64,000 nucleotides of DNA from Brevundimonas naejangsanensis DSM 23858 (GTDB lineage: Bacteria; Pseudomonadota; Alphaproteobacteria; Caulobacterales; Caulobacteraceae): contig NZ_ATXN01000002.1 in NCBI RefSeq assembly GCF_000421705.1, positions 682,001-746,000 of the forward strand, read 5' to 3'. The position numbers and the translations under genes are program-made. How positions within the stretch are numbered: the stretch's first letter is position 1; each line of letters opens with the position of its first letter. Positions 26,769 to 36,372 of this stretch are shown piece by piece. The notes under the pieces were generated by a model that saw only the letters and a program-made list of their open reading frames with translations, was not told the origin of the DNA and searched no databases.

Positions 26769-29474
26769 TTAGAAACGCGCGGTCAGGCTAACCGAGGCGC
26801 TCTGGCCCAGATCGTATTTGTTGATACGGATCTTGTTGCCCTTCTCCTGGTATTCCTCGAACCCGGTTCCCAGCAGGTTGCGCAGCTCGAAGGCGAAGCC
26901 CAGATCGCGGCCCTTCACGGTGAAGTCCTTGCGATAGACGAAGTCGAGGAAGGCGCCCGGCTCCTGCAGATAGTCAGGCTCGCGGGCTTCATACAGACCC
27001 GCGCCACGCGCCGTGATCCGCTCCGACACATAGTTCAGGATCAGCGTCGCCTGCGACCGCGCCGTGTCGTCTTCCCAGCCCAGTTGCAAGTTGGCGACGT
27101 GTTCGGACTGGCCCTGCAAACGGCTGCCGTCTTGCAGGAAGGCGCGGGCCGGTTGCGGGGCGCCCGCGCCGCTCAGAGTGATGACGGTGTCGTTCTCCCC
27201 CACCGAAATCTCGGAGTCGGACCAGGTGTAGTTGGCCTGCACCAGCCAGCGCTTGTTGGAAATGAAGGCCGTCTGATCGGCGAACTCGAAATACTTCTTC
27301 ACCTCGGCCTCGACGCCCATGACGGTCGCTTCCGGCGCATTGAGGAAGGACTGCTGGCGCTGATTGCCGACGTCGACGATCATCGCTTCGACCGGCTTGT
27401 CCAGCTTCTTGTAGAAGACGCCCGCCGTGACGAACTGCTGGCGACCGAAGTACCATTCCCAGCGCGCGTCCAGGTTCAGGATCTCGGTGTCCGTCAGATA
27501 GGGGTTGCCGATGAAGACGCGGTCGCTTTCCGGATCGGTGTAGGCCTGAGGCGCCAGCTCGCGGAACTGCGGGCGGCCGATGGTCTTGGACGCCCCGAAG
27601 CGCAGTTGCTGATCCTCGGTGAAGTTCCACGTCGCGGTGAACGACGGCAGCCAATACTGCTCCTTGATCTCGGTCGCCTCATAGGACGAGGTCCCGCCGA
27701 ACAGGTCGCGGGGGGTCACGCTCTGCTGTCCGTCCTCGAAACGGACGCCGAAGGTGGTGCGCACGGTCGGCACGAACTCGGCGTCGACCATGGCGTAGAT
27801 CGCGTTGACCTTGAGGTCGGCGTCATAGGCGTTGGCGCCGTTCGAGCCTGCGACCTCACGCAACTGCAGGGTCCACGGATTGATGTTGAAGTCCGAGAAC
27901 AGATAGTCGATGCGCGCGCGGCGCTGGCTGTCGGTCAGGCCGTTGACGGCCTCGAACTGCAGGTCGTGACGCTCGGCCGAGCGGGTGTTGTCCAGCGTCG
28001 ATGCGCCGACGCTGATGGTTGCTTCGCGCCCCGCCGCCATCGGCAGTTTGTAGGCCAGGTCCGCGCCGCCGGACCAGACTTCATCGTCCAGTTCGCTGAA
28101 CGAGATCTGGTTGCCCTGAACGTTGTGGATGAAGCGGTCCTGGGCGTCGACACCGTACTGGAAGCGCGATTCATAAGGGGCGTCGCGCGAGGTCTTGGCG
28201 TAGGCCGCACGCCAGTCCAGCTTCCACGCGCCGTCAGCGCCGAAATAATGTTCGCCCGCGAGCTGGCTGGTGAACAACTGGCGCACGAACCATTCCGTGT
28301 AGTCGTTGCGGATGATGCTGTCGCCCGCGTCGAAGTCAGGGCCGCTGGAGATGCGGGCGCGCTTGGTCGTGGTGCGGACATAGAGGTTCGTCCACTTCAC
28401 CTCATGATCGTCGGTCGTCAGCGACAGGCCGCCCAGTAAGTTCAGGCGCACATCGTTCTGATTGGACTCTACATCCTTGGTCGACCGGGGGATCAGGATG
28501 TCGCCTTCGAACTGCGACTTTTCCTGGATCGCCTGACGGGTGCGCCACGAGTTGTCATAGCCGGCGACGGCGATGACGCCCATGTCGCCGATCTCGGTCG
28601 GGGTGCGGAAGCCGCCCGCCAGCTCCAGACTGCCGTCGACCGGCGTCTGCTGACGCTGCATCAGACGCAGCGGCGCATTGACCAGCGAGCGGCCCATCGC
28701 CTGAACTTCCGACGCCGAGAAGTTGGCCAGGTTGATCTGTTTGCCGAGACGGAAGGCCTGGGCGATCTGGCCCGGAACCTTGCGGGTGTCGTCGTCGAAC
28801 CCGGTCCAGTCGGAATCCGAGCCGTAGTAGACGAGGTTGTCGCGCGCGGTGGTCTCGGTGTTGCCGCCGACGCCCGCCTTGAAGGTCAGGAAGGGCTCGG
28901 CCGGGGCGTCCACCGTACGCAGGTCGATGACCCCGCCGCCGAACTCGCCCGGATAGTTGGGAGAATAGGACTTCTGAACCGTCACGCCCGCCAGGATGCT
29001 GGAGGGGAACAGGTCCAGCGGCACCACGCGTTGCAGCGGTTCGGGACTGGGCAACGGCGAGCCGTTCAGCAGGGCCGAGGAATAGCGCTCGCCTAGGCCG
29101 CGTACATAGACGAAGCGACCATCGACTATCGACAGGCCGGTCACGCGGGTCAGGGCGGCGGCGGCGGTGGAATCGCCGGTGCGTTGCAGGTCTTCGGAGG
29201 TCAGGAAAGCAGCCACCTCGGCGCTCTGACGGTTCGGCTCCGGGATATTGCGCCCCAGGACGACGATGTCGCCCAACTGGGTGGCCGGGGTCTGCGTCAC
29301 CTGATCCGGGCTTTCCGGATCGGCGGGCAGTTCAGTGCTCAGCGCCACGGCGGCGGCGGGAGCAGCCGCCTGTGCGACAGCCTGGGCGAGCGCGAGACTG
29401 GGCGCGCCGAAAGCGGCGACGAGGGCGCTGCTGGCCAGCAGCACCCCGTTACGGGTCAGGGTCTTGTTCTTCAT
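26769..29474 (-). CDS. TonB-dependent outer-membrane receptor
   Basis: A 901-residue outer-membrane receptor: signal peptide (about 1-30, ending SLALAQ), plug domain (about 65-220, with RVTGLSIVDGRFVYVRGLGERYSSALLNGSPLPS and YPGEFGGGVIDLRT) and a 22-strand barrel ending in the aromatic residue of SVSLTARF. The plug is of the Caulobacter type often seen near phosphate-responsive genes. Start at 29474 (MKNKTLTRNG). It lies 89 bp after the elpS-like gene on the same strand and before gspC, as I recall for the corresponding Caulobacter locus. Its substrate cannot be read from sequence. Confidence 0.9.
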   Translation of the reverse strand: MKNKTLTRNGVLLASSALVAAFGAPSLALAQAVAQAAAPAAAVALSTELPADPESPDQVTQTPATQLGDIVVLGRNIPEPNRQSAEVAAFLTSEDLQRTGDSTAAAALTRVTGLSIVDGRFVYVRGLGERYSSALLNGSPLPSPEPLQRVVPLDLFPSSILAGVTVQKSYSPNYPGEFGGGVIDLRTVDAPAEPFLTFKAGVGGNTETTARDNLVYYGSDSDWTGFDDDTRKVPGQIAQAFRLGKQINLANFSASEVQAMGRSLVNAPLRLMQRQQTPVDGSLELAGGFRTPTEIGDMGVIAVAGYDNSWRTRQAIQEKSQFEGDILIPRSTKDVESNQNDVRLNLLGGLSLTTDDHEVKWTNLYVRTTTKRARISSGPDFDAGDSIIRNDYTEWFVRQLFTSQLAGEHYFGADGAWKLDWRAAYAKTSRDAPYESRFQYGVDAQDRFIHNVQGNQISFSELDDEVWSGGADLAYKLPMAAGREATISVGASTLDNTRSAERHDLQFEAVNGLTDSQRRARIDYLFSDFNINPWTLQLREVAGSNGANAYDADLKVNAIYAMVDAEFVPTVRTTFGVRFEDGQQSVTPRDLFGGTSSYEATEIKEQYWLPSFTATWNFTEDQQLRFGASKTIGRPQFRELAPQAYTDPESDRVFIGNPYLTDTEILNLDARWEWYFGRQQFVTAGVFYKKLDKPVEAMIVDVGNQRQQSFLNAPEATVMGVEAEVKKYFEFADQTAFISNKRWLVQANYTWSDSEISVGENDTVITLSGAGAPQPARAFLQDGSRLQGQSEHVANLQLGWEDDTARSQATLILNYVSERITARGAGLYEAREPDYLQEPGAFLDFVYRKDFTVKGRDLGFAFELRNLLGTGFEEYQEKGNKIRINKYDLGQSASVSLTARF

Positions 29475-29563
29475 GTTCGGCTGCCTTGCGAAGGTCGAGA
29501 GAGGCTGAGCGCTCAATGGGTCGGCGGCGGCCCTTTCGGACCGCCGCCTCGCCAGAGGGTTCA

Positions 29564-31072
29564 TCAGCACTTCGAGTTGGCGGTCAGGCCGCAGGTCCAA
29601 CCCTGCCACCAGGTGTCCGAGGCGTTCTTCACGGCGCCGATGTAGTCGGTATCGACAAAGAAGGGATGCACGCCCGAGGCCTTGACCGGGGTCACGGCGG
29701 TTTCATTGGCGCCGTTGATGAAGGTCAGAACCTGATTGGTGATGGTGACGCCCGAGGTCGGCGCGGTCAGGGTCGAGGTTCCCTTGACCGTGTTGTTCGA
29801 ACCGGCCGTGAAGATCGGCTCCGAACGCGCAGCGCCGCTGGCGCGGTAGGGAATGCCGCAGGACATGAAGACCGAGTTGAACACCGGGTTCACGCTGGCG
29901 GTGTCGGCGTCAGCAATGTCCAGGCAACCGGCTGCGGAACCCGCCACGCTGGTGAAGACCGAGTTGACGACGGTGGCCTTCACGCCCGTGTCGAAGTGGG
30001 CGACGGTGTGGGCGTCGGTCGGCGAGTTGCGGCCCACCAGGGTCCAGTTGGCGATCTTGGGCTGGGAGTTGTAGCGCTGGGCCAGCGGCGTCGAGGCCGG
30101 GGCGGCCGAGAACTCGAAACCGGCCGAGCGGCTGGTCGCATTCGGAGCGCGCTGGGTCACGATGCCGAACTGGGCGCCGCCGCGCCAGCCGGTGTCGGTG
30201 TCGAAGCCATCGTCGTCAGCGCCGTTGATGACGATGCGGCTCAGGTTGACGTTGCCGCCGAAGATTTCGATGCCGTCGTCCGACGAGTTGTAAGACTGGA
30301 CGTATTCGATGACAGTGCCCGCGCCGACGCCCGCCAGGGTCAGAGCCTGCAGTTCGTTGCCGGTCGAGATTTCAAAGCCCGAATAACGGATCTGCACGTA
30401 ACGCAGACGCCCCGAGTTGTCGTTGGCGTTGCCGCCGCCGTAGAAGGCGTTGGTGCCCTCGACCTGGCCGGTGCAGGTGACCGGTGCGGTCAGTTGGCAG
30501 TTGGCCTGAGGCGCGCGGCCGGCGATGACGATGCCGCCCCATTGGCCGTGCGAGTTCTCGTTCGTCGCGCCTTCGACGTTCTGGCGGCTGGTGAAGATGA
30601 TCGGCTGCGAGGCCGTGCCTTCAGCGTAAATCTGCGAGCCGCGGTTGATCAGAAGATAGTCGCCGCCGCCCGAGGCGAAGATGGTCACGCCCGCCTCGAC
30701 CGTCAGTACGCCCTGAGTGCCGGTGTTGGCCGAGGCGTCGACGCCGCCGTCCACGCCGACGGCCGTGCGGCCCGAAATCGAATAGATGGTGCCGGCGCGC
30801 AGCGGCACGGTCAGCGGACCGTTGATCTGCTGCGGCAGCTGACAGTTGCGCAACGTGCCGTTGGCCATGGTGCCGACGTTGGCGAAACCAGCGGGGCAGT
30901 CCGCCGCCGCCTGGCCGTTGCCGCCATTGCCGTTGCCATTACCGCCGCCATTGCCGCCGCCATTGCCGAAGTCGCCCTCGCCGGGCGAAGCCACCTCGGC
31001 CGAGCCGCCGCAGGCCGCCAGAGCCAGGGTGCTGGCCGCCACCACGAGCAGGGTCTTGAAGCTGCTGTTCAT
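29564..31072 (-). CDS. elpS: ElpS-like secreted lipoprotein, probable type II substrate
   Basis: A 502-residue lipoprotein with lipobox LAAC at residues 18-21, then a Gly/Asn linker (GNGGGNGGGNGNGNGGNG, about 37-54). The body is repetitive and beta-rich, consistent with a right-handed parallel helix (GQWGGIVIAGRAP, SDDGIEIFGGNVNLSRIVINGADDDGFDTDTGWRGG). In Caulobacter crescentus, a lipoprotein called ElpS lies beside a TonB receptor and the type II operon and is exported by that system under phosphate starvation. The same gene order here supports orthology, though I recall this rather than checked it. The symbol is tentative. Two cysteine pairs in the body could form disulfides. Confidence 0.7.
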   Translation of the reverse strand: MNSSFKTLLVVAASTLALAACGGSAEVASPGEGDFGNGGGNGGGNGNGNGGNGQAAADCPAGFANVGTMANGTLRNCQLPQQINGPLTVPLRAGTIYSISGRTAVGVDGGVDASANTGTQGVLTVEAGVTIFASGGGDYLLINRGSQIYAEGTASQPIIFTSRQNVEGATNENSHGQWGGIVIAGRAPQANCQLTAPVTCTGQVEGTNAFYGGGNANDNSGRLRYVQIRYSGFEISTGNELQALTLAGVGAGTVIEYVQSYNSSDDGIEIFGGNVNLSRIVINGADDDGFDTDTGWRGGAQFGIVTQRAPNATSRSAGFEFSAAPASTPLAQRYNSQPKIANWTLVGRNSPTDAHTVAHFDTGVKATVVNSVFTSVAGSAAGCLDIADADTASVNPVFNSVFMSCGIPYRASGAARSEPIFTAGSNNTVKGTSTLTAPTSGVTITNQVLTFINGANETAVTPVKASGVHPFFVDTDYIGAVKNASDTWWQGWTCGLTANSKC

Positions 31073-31374
31073 CGTCGTTCCACCGATTGATCAAAAATCT
31101 GCGGCGGGGGGCCGGCCATACCGACCGGTAATGACATCGGACCCCTCCTGCCCGACGGCGAGGGATAGAGAAAAGCGCGATGGAAGCTTGCGCGTGCCGG
31201 TGACGGATCGGCCTCGTTTTCGTGCCGTTTCAACGGTGAAACCGTGACGAAAATTCCGCCATCGGATCAGAAATCCGGACGGGTCGTCCGCTGGCGCGCC
31301 CGAGCCCCTTGTATTGCCGCGGCATCCACCGCAAACCCGCTGGCTTCATGACCTTCCCCAGACAGGAGCCACCG
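31073..31374. promoter_or_regulatory. Divergent intergenic region, elpS-like gene and permease
   Basis: About 300 bp without a gene. It contains a near-palindrome GTTTCAACGGTGAAAC (31227-31242) and, reading toward the elpS-like gene, TGTCATTACCGGTCGGTA (complement of 31119-31136), whose first half resembles a PhoB half site but whose second half does not. The permease start codon at 31375 is preceded by CAGGAG. I see no confident promoter boxes. Confidence 0.3.
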
Positions 31375-32790
31375 ATGGGCGGCCCAGACGCGCTACCGCG
31401 CCCCAATCCAGAACCGGGCCCCCAGACCCTCGCTCGCAGCCTGAGCTGGCCGCATCTGGTGGCGATGGGCGTAGGCGCCATCGTCGGCACCGGCATCCTG
31501 ACCCTGATCGGCATCGGCGCGGACAAGGCGGGCCCCGCCGTCCTGCTGTCCTTCCTGATCGCCGGTTTCGTCTGCGCCTGCGCCGCCATGTGCTACGCAG
31601 AGATGGCCAGCACGGTGACGGCGTCGGGCAGCGCCTATACCTATTCGCGCGTAGTGCTGGGCCAGATGGCCGGTTGGGTCATCGGCTGGAGCCTGATCCT
31701 GGAATACAGCCTTGTGGTCAGCGCCGTGGCCGTCAGTTGGGCAGGTTATGCGGCCCCGCTGCTGCATGATTGGCTGGGCCTGCCGATGGCACTGATGCAG
31801 GGGCCGCACGCGGGCGGAATCGCCAACGTCCCCGCCCTCTTCATCATCATCGTCGTGGCCGCCCTGCTGCTGACCGGCGCCAAGAAAAGCGCAACGCTGA
31901 ACCTGATCCTGGTGGCGGTGAAGCTGTCGGCCCTGGCCCTGTTCGTCTGGTTCGCCCTGCCTCACTTCAACGCCGCCAACCTGGAGCCCTTCAGCCCCTA
32001 TGGTTTCGCCCGTCACATGGGGCCTGACGGCGTCGAGCGCGGGGTCATGGCGGCGGCGGCCATCATCTTCTCGGCCTTCTACGGTTTCGACGCCATCGCC
32101 ACGGCGGCCGAGGAAACGCGCAATCCCAAGCGCGACCTGGCCATTGGGATCATCGGCTCCATGCTGGCCTGCGCGGCCATCTACACCATCATCGCCACCG
32201 TCGCCCTGGGGGCGACACCCTTCACCCGCTTCGCCAACAGCCCCGAGCCGCTGGCCCTGATCCTGCGCGAGATCAGCCAGCCTGGCGCCGCTCATTTCCT
32301 GGCGGTCACGGCGGTCCTGACCCTGCCCACGGTGATCCTGGCCTTCTTCTACGGCCAGAGCCGCATCTTCTTCGTCATGGCGCGCGACGGCCTGCTGCCG
32401 CGCGGCCTGGCCCGCGTCTCCAGGGGCGGCGCCCCGGTGCGCATCACCGTGTTCACCGCCTGCGTGGTGGGAACCATCGCCCTGTTCTTCCCGCTGGACG
32501 AAATCGTCGCCCTCGCCAACGCGGGCACTCTGGTGGCGTTCAGCGCGGTGGCCCTGTGCATGTTGATCCTGCGTCGTCGCGCGCCGGACATGGCGCGCGG
32601 CTTCCGCACGCCGCTGGGCTGGTTCGTTGGTCCCGTCGCCATCGCAGGCTGTCTGTACCTGCTCGCGAGCCTGCCGCAGAAGACACAGATCTGGTTCGTG
32701 GTCTGGAACCTGGTCGGCCTCGTCGTCTACTTCATCTATGGCCGCAGCCGGGCCGCGAAGGCGGCGCAGGCGGACGCCTCCAAAGACTGA
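31375..32790 (+). CDS. Amino-acid permease, APC superfamily
   Basis: A 471-residue inner-membrane transporter with about 12-14 hydrophobic helices. The first helix carries the APC signature HLVAMGVGAIVGTGILTLIGIGADKAGPAV. Further on it has EYSLVVSAVAVSWAGY and FYGFDAIATAAEETRNPKRDLAIGIIGS, the latter characteristic of the cationic amino-acid (CAT/YfnA) branch. Likely a proton-coupled symporter; which amino acid is unknown. I take the ATG at 31375, which has CAGGAG seven bases upstream, over weaker starts at 31309 and 31348. Confidence 0.9.
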   Translation: MGGPDALPRPNPEPGPQTLARSLSWPHLVAMGVGAIVGTGILTLIGIGADKAGPAVLLSFLIAGFVCACAAMCYAEMASTVTASGSAYTYSRVVLGQMAGWVIGWSLILEYSLVVSAVAVSWAGYAAPLLHDWLGLPMALMQGPHAGGIANVPALFIIIVVAALLLTGAKKSATLNLILVAVKLSALALFVWFALPHFNAANLEPFSPYGFARHMGPDGVERGVMAAAAIIFSAFYGFDAIATAAEETRNPKRDLAIGIIGSMLACAAIYTIIATVALGATPFTRFANSPEPLALILREISQPGAAHFLAVTAVLTLPTVILAFFYGQSRIFFVMARDGLLPRGLARVSRGGAPVRITVFTACVVGTIALFFPLDEIVALANAGTLVAFSAVALCMLILRRRAPDMARGFRTPLGWFVGPVAIAGCLYLLASLPQKTQIWFVVWNLVGLVVYFIYGRSRAAKAAQADASKD

Positions 32791-32810
32791 TTCCCGACGC
32801 TTCCCGCAGC

Positions 32811-32845
32811 AAAAAGGCCGCCCCGCAGACGCCGGGCGGCCTTTT
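32811..32845. terminator. Bidirectional terminator between the permease and peptidase genes
   Basis: AAAAAGGCCGCCC (32811-32823) pairs with GGGCGGCCTTTT (32834-32845), giving a stem with A-run on one side and T-run on the other, so it can stop transcription from both convergent genes. Confidence 0.85.
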
Positions 32846-32870
32846 CATTCTTCGTGCAGGTTCGCCGGGC

Positions 32871-35633
32871 TTAGCGGTCGTCCCTAGCCACGGCAGGACC
32901 ATAGAACAGGGCGTTGAAGAGCAGTCGCGACGACGCTCGCGCCTGGGCGCGGTTCACTACATCGGGACCCAGAACGATGACCCGGCCCTGGCCGTGCTCC
33001 AGGTCCAGCACGGCGTCGGCGCCCGACAGCCGTTCCGGACCGATCGCCCAGCCGCTGGAGACGGCGACCTGTTGCGGATAGCGCACCAGGCTGGCTCCTT
33101 CGCCCGCATGGCGGAAGCCCGTGTTGCGGTTGAAGAAGACGTTCATCTGACGCGGGGCGCCGAAGGTCAGGGGGCGGCTGTTGTCGACCTCGGTCTGCAT
33201 CACCGCGCCGGGGATGAAGAAGTCGGTCGAGGCCAGGGGCTTGCCGTCGGCGCCCGTCAGCACGTCCTGCACCGGCGCGCCCATGGCGGCGGCCAGGCGG
33301 TGGGCCGAGCCGATGGTGACGACGCTGCCGCCCGCCCGTGCAAAGGCGTCCAGCTGGGGCACGGTCGTCTCGGCGGTGATGTGGCCCAGCCAGCCGCGGT
33401 ATTCGGCGGGGATGCTCTCGGGCGCCGGCTGCGGGCGCTGGGCGGCGGCGGACAGGTCGGCCGGGATCATGTCCGAGGCGAAGACCAGGACGTCGAAATC
33501 CTTGTTCAGGTCGCCTGCGTCGAGGCGCTGCGGGTAGACCACCTCGAACGGATATTCGAACTGCTCCAGCATCCACTGGGTCCAGCCCGAGGCCATGGAG
33601 CCGCCGTAGCGGTCGACCAGGCCGATGCGCACCGGCTTCAGGGCGATCTGCTCGCCGCCCGGCGCGCGGGCGACTGCGTGGGCGGTCAGGCCCAGGTCGC
33701 GCACGGCCGCCTCGACGATCGGGCGGGCCTTGTCGTCGGCCGGAATCCACAGGGCGCCGGGCGGCAGGGTCGCGCGACCGGCGCGGGTCTCGCCCTCCTG
33801 CCAGTAGACGGGCAGACCCGCCGCCAGCAGGCGGTTGGTCAGGACGTAGCCATTGATCGGCGCATGATCGATCAGCCAACCTGCGCGACCATTGCCTTCA
33901 ATCCGCCCCGGCGGCGGGGCCATGACGTCGGCGACGCGTTCGGTCGGCGCCTCGAAGCCGTCCAGGATGCGGTCGAACTGTACGCCCATCTGCATGGCCA
34001 GCGTGTAGCCGGTGGCGTCATAGGGCAGTTTGGGCGGGCCGCCCGGATACTGCAGGTCGTGCGGGTGGTCCTGCGGCTCGAACATGTCCAGCACGTGCGG
34101 GCGATAGGCCTGGGCCGTCTTCACCACATAGGAGCCCGCCGGATAGGTCTTGCCGCCCACGGTGAAGGCCTGGGTGGCGCGATCCACATCCACGCCGGTC
34201 TTGATCAGGCTGTTGAGGAAGGCGACGGCGGTGGGCAGGTCGGCCTGATCCGCCGGGATGACATAGCCGCGCGGATCGCGCCGGGCCGGGTCGCGCAACA
34301 CGCTTTCATACAGCGCCGGATCGACTCGGCGAGCGTTCTCGCCCGCCGCTGCGTTCAGGGCGTCGATCGCCGAGGGCGTGACCCGCCAGGTGTCGGCATT
34401 ACCCTTGTCGATGGCGTTCTGGCCCATACGCCAGATGTTGAACAGCACCCTGTCCTTGTTGCGCGAGGCGTAGTTCAGCACCGCCCGGTTGATCGATTGC
34501 GAGTACTCAATCGACTGGGCGAAACGCCAGGTCTGGGGCGCCACCGGCATGGGCAGGTCGTTGCGCGGCAACTGGTTGTCCGGGATCAGGCTGATCTGGC
34601 TGGGCGTCGGGTGGCCTGTGATCTCGGTCAGCAGGCCGACCGCATTGTGGAAATAGGTGACGGAGCGCTCCATCCCGTTGTTCCACGTCGAATAGTTCGC
34701 CCCGCTGCGCATGGTCGAGCCGGGCTTGCCCTCCTCGATCAGGCGGCTGTGCATGGCGGCCCCGACCTCGGAGAGGGTGCTCATGACCAGCGGATCGTAG
34801 TTGTAGTTGAAGGGGTCGCGGAACGGCGGCATGAAGACCACGGTCCCCGCCGGCGCCGTCTGGTGGTGGTTGTAGATGATCTGAGGGAACCACTCGCGGA
34901 AGAACTGCCGATTGACGTTGGTCGTCTCGGTCATCGCCGACAGGTAGTAGTCGCGGTTGTTATCGTGACCGACGTACTTCTGATACAGGCGGGGAATAGA
35001 CGCGTATTCGCGCTTCAGCGGGTCCGCGTTGCGCATGTACCAGGTCGAGACCAGCTCCCATCCGTCCGGGTTCATCGGCGCGAACAGGATGACCACGTCG
35101 TCCAGGATGCGCCTGGCCTCGGCGTCTTCGGCGGTCAGCCATTCATACAGGGCGGCGATCAGGGCCTGGGGCGGCACGGTTTCGGTGGAGTGCAGACCGC
35201 CGTCGATCCACACCACGGCCTTGCCCTCGGCGGCCAGGGCGCGGGCTTCGTCCTCGCTGACGCCCTCGGCCTTGGCCAGGCGCCGCGCGATCTCCTGATA
35301 GCGGTCGATGTTCGCCAGGTTCTGCGGCGAGGAAACGACCGAGAGGTACTGCGTCCGCCCTTCGGAGGACTTGCCGATTTCCAGCAGCTTCATCCGGTCG
35401 GACTGGCCGGCCAGGGTGTGCAGATAGCGCTCGAACTGGCTGTAGGTGATCAGATGATAGTCCGCCCCCACCTCATGGCCGAACGCCTCCAGCGGCGTGG
35501 CGAGGGTGCGGGCGGGGGCAGCTTGGGCGACTATCGCCGCCGGGGCCGAACCGGCCTCCAGCGCCAGGGCGCTGACGGAAGACAGGGCCCAAAAAGCCAA
35601 ACTGGCCGCAAGCACGGCGGACGGACGGGTCAT
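32871..35633 (-). CDS. M14-family zinc carboxypeptidase, secreted
   Basis: A 920-residue protein with a Sec signal peptide (ending at about residue 25, WALSSVSALA). The N-terminal part is an M14 peptidase domain: zinc ligands in GGLHSTETVPPQ (the HxxE motif), NPDGWELVSTWYMRN with the substrate-binding Arg region, the third ligand region in IIYNHHQTAP, and the catalytic Glu in LLTEITGHPTPSQ. The C-terminal 350 residues resemble a class I glutamine-amidotransferase-like fold (GGSVVTIGSAHRLAAAMG) often fused to such peptidases. I take the ATG at 35633, which has CAGGAG at the right spacing; a GTG at 35654 is less likely. The substrate is unknown. Confidence 0.85.
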   Translation of the reverse strand: MTRPSAVLAASLAFWALSSVSALALEAGSAPAAIVAQAAPARTLATPLEAFGHEVGADYHLITYSQFERYLHTLAGQSDRMKLLEIGKSSEGRTQYLSVVSSPQNLANIDRYQEIARRLAKAEGVSEDEARALAAEGKAVVWIDGGLHSTETVPPQALIAALYEWLTAEDAEARRILDDVVILFAPMNPDGWELVSTWYMRNADPLKREYASIPRLYQKYVGHDNNRDYYLSAMTETTNVNRQFFREWFPQIIYNHHQTAPAGTVVFMPPFRDPFNYNYDPLVMSTLSEVGAAMHSRLIEEGKPGSTMRSGANYSTWNNGMERSVTYFHNAVGLLTEITGHPTPSQISLIPDNQLPRNDLPMPVAPQTWRFAQSIEYSQSINRAVLNYASRNKDRVLFNIWRMGQNAIDKGNADTWRVTPSAIDALNAAAGENARRVDPALYESVLRDPARRDPRGYVIPADQADLPTAVAFLNSLIKTGVDVDRATQAFTVGGKTYPAGSYVVKTAQAYRPHVLDMFEPQDHPHDLQYPGGPPKLPYDATGYTLAMQMGVQFDRILDGFEAPTERVADVMAPPPGRIEGNGRAGWLIDHAPINGYVLTNRLLAAGLPVYWQEGETRAGRATLPPGALWIPADDKARPIVEAAVRDLGLTAHAVARAPGGEQIALKPVRIGLVDRYGGSMASGWTQWMLEQFEYPFEVVYPQRLDAGDLNKDFDVLVFASDMIPADLSAAAQRPQPAPESIPAEYRGWLGHITAETTVPQLDAFARAGGSVVTIGSAHRLAAAMGAPVQDVLTGADGKPLASTDFFIPGAVMQTEVDNSRPLTFGAPRQMNVFFNRNTGFRHAGEGASLVRYPQQVAVSSGWAIGPERLSGADAVLDLEHGQGRVIVLGPDVVNRAQARASSRLLFNALFYGPAVARDDR

Positions 35634-35777
35634 GCGATCTCCTGATGCGTTCACTCTCAGCCTTCTGCGAGGCTTGGCGACAGCTTGGCGTCTTCGCGGC
35701 CCGGACGCAATTTACCCGCAGCCTGAAAAGGCCTGCGACAGGGATTACCCACAGCCAAGCCGCGGCGAGGCAAAAAG

Positions 35778-35809
35778 AAAGGGCGGCCGGATCGCTCCGG
35801 CCGCCCTTT
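35778..35809 (-). terminator. Rho-independent terminator of the ribosomal protein operon
   Basis: A perfect 14-bp stem, AAAGGGCGGCCGGA (35778-35791) with TCCGGCCGCCCTTT (35796-35809), 26 bp after the rplQ stop. On the minus strand it is followed by T-rich CTTTTTGCC. It should end transcription of the long operon running from rpsJ. Confidence 0.9.
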
Positions 35810-35835
35810 CGGCATTTCAGCAGTAAAGCCTGAAA

Positions 35836-36255
35836 TCAGGCCTCGTCGTCGCCCTCGATGGCGAAGACCGGACCGGAGTCCTTGCCCTTGGCCTCGACGT
35901 CGCGATCCACGAACTCGATGACGGCCATCGCGGCGTTGTCGCCGTGACGGAAGCCCGCCTTCATGATGCGGATGTAGCCGCCGTTACGCTCGGCGTAACG
36001 CGGAGCCAGCGTGTCGAACAGCTTGCCGACCTGCGGCACGTCGCGAACGGCGCTGATGGCCTGACGACGGGCGTGCAGGTCGCCCTTCTTGGCCAGGGTG
36101 ACCAGCTTCTCGACGAAGGGACGCAGTTCCTTCGCCTTGGGCAGGGTGGTCGTGATCTGCTCGTGCTTGATCAGCGAGGCGGCCATGTTGGCGAACATGG
36201 CCTGGCGGTGGCTGACCGTACGGCCGAGCTTACGATAGGCGGCGCCGTGGCGCAT
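35836..36255 (-). CDS. rplQ: 50S ribosomal protein L17
   Basis: 139 residues. The N-terminal [29 protein letters not shown] is the L17 hallmark, followed by [20 protein letters not shown]. Compared with the E. coli protein it has an acidic C-terminal tail ([13 protein letters not shown]). It is the last gene of the operon, 117 bp after rpoA. That larger gap may carry a promoter or leader, though I recognise none. Confidence 0.97.
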   Translation of the reverse strand: MRHGAAYRKLGRTVSHRQAMFANMAASLIKHEQITTTLPKAKELRPFVEKLVTLAKKGDLHARRQAISAVRDVPQVGKLFDTLAPRYAERNGGYIRIMKAGFRHGDNAAMAVIEFVDRDVEAKGKDSGPVFAIEGDDEA

Positions 36256-36372
36256 CGGGGTCTCTCCTACTCGACCCTGGTTTCTCGTCCCTACTTGGCG
36301 GACGAGACCTGGGGCCTCTCATTCTAACCGCCCCAACCGATCCACGCGGGACCTGGGCGGAGGGGTTAATGA

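Noticed and set aside
31119-31136. Pho box upstream of the elpS-like gene
   Set aside because: Only one half (TGTCAT) matches; the second half does not, so I do not claim phosphate control from sequence.
32556-35645. Plus-strand open frame of 1029 codons opposite the M14 peptidase
   Set aside because: Shadow of the peptidase gene; overlaps the permease and both terminators.
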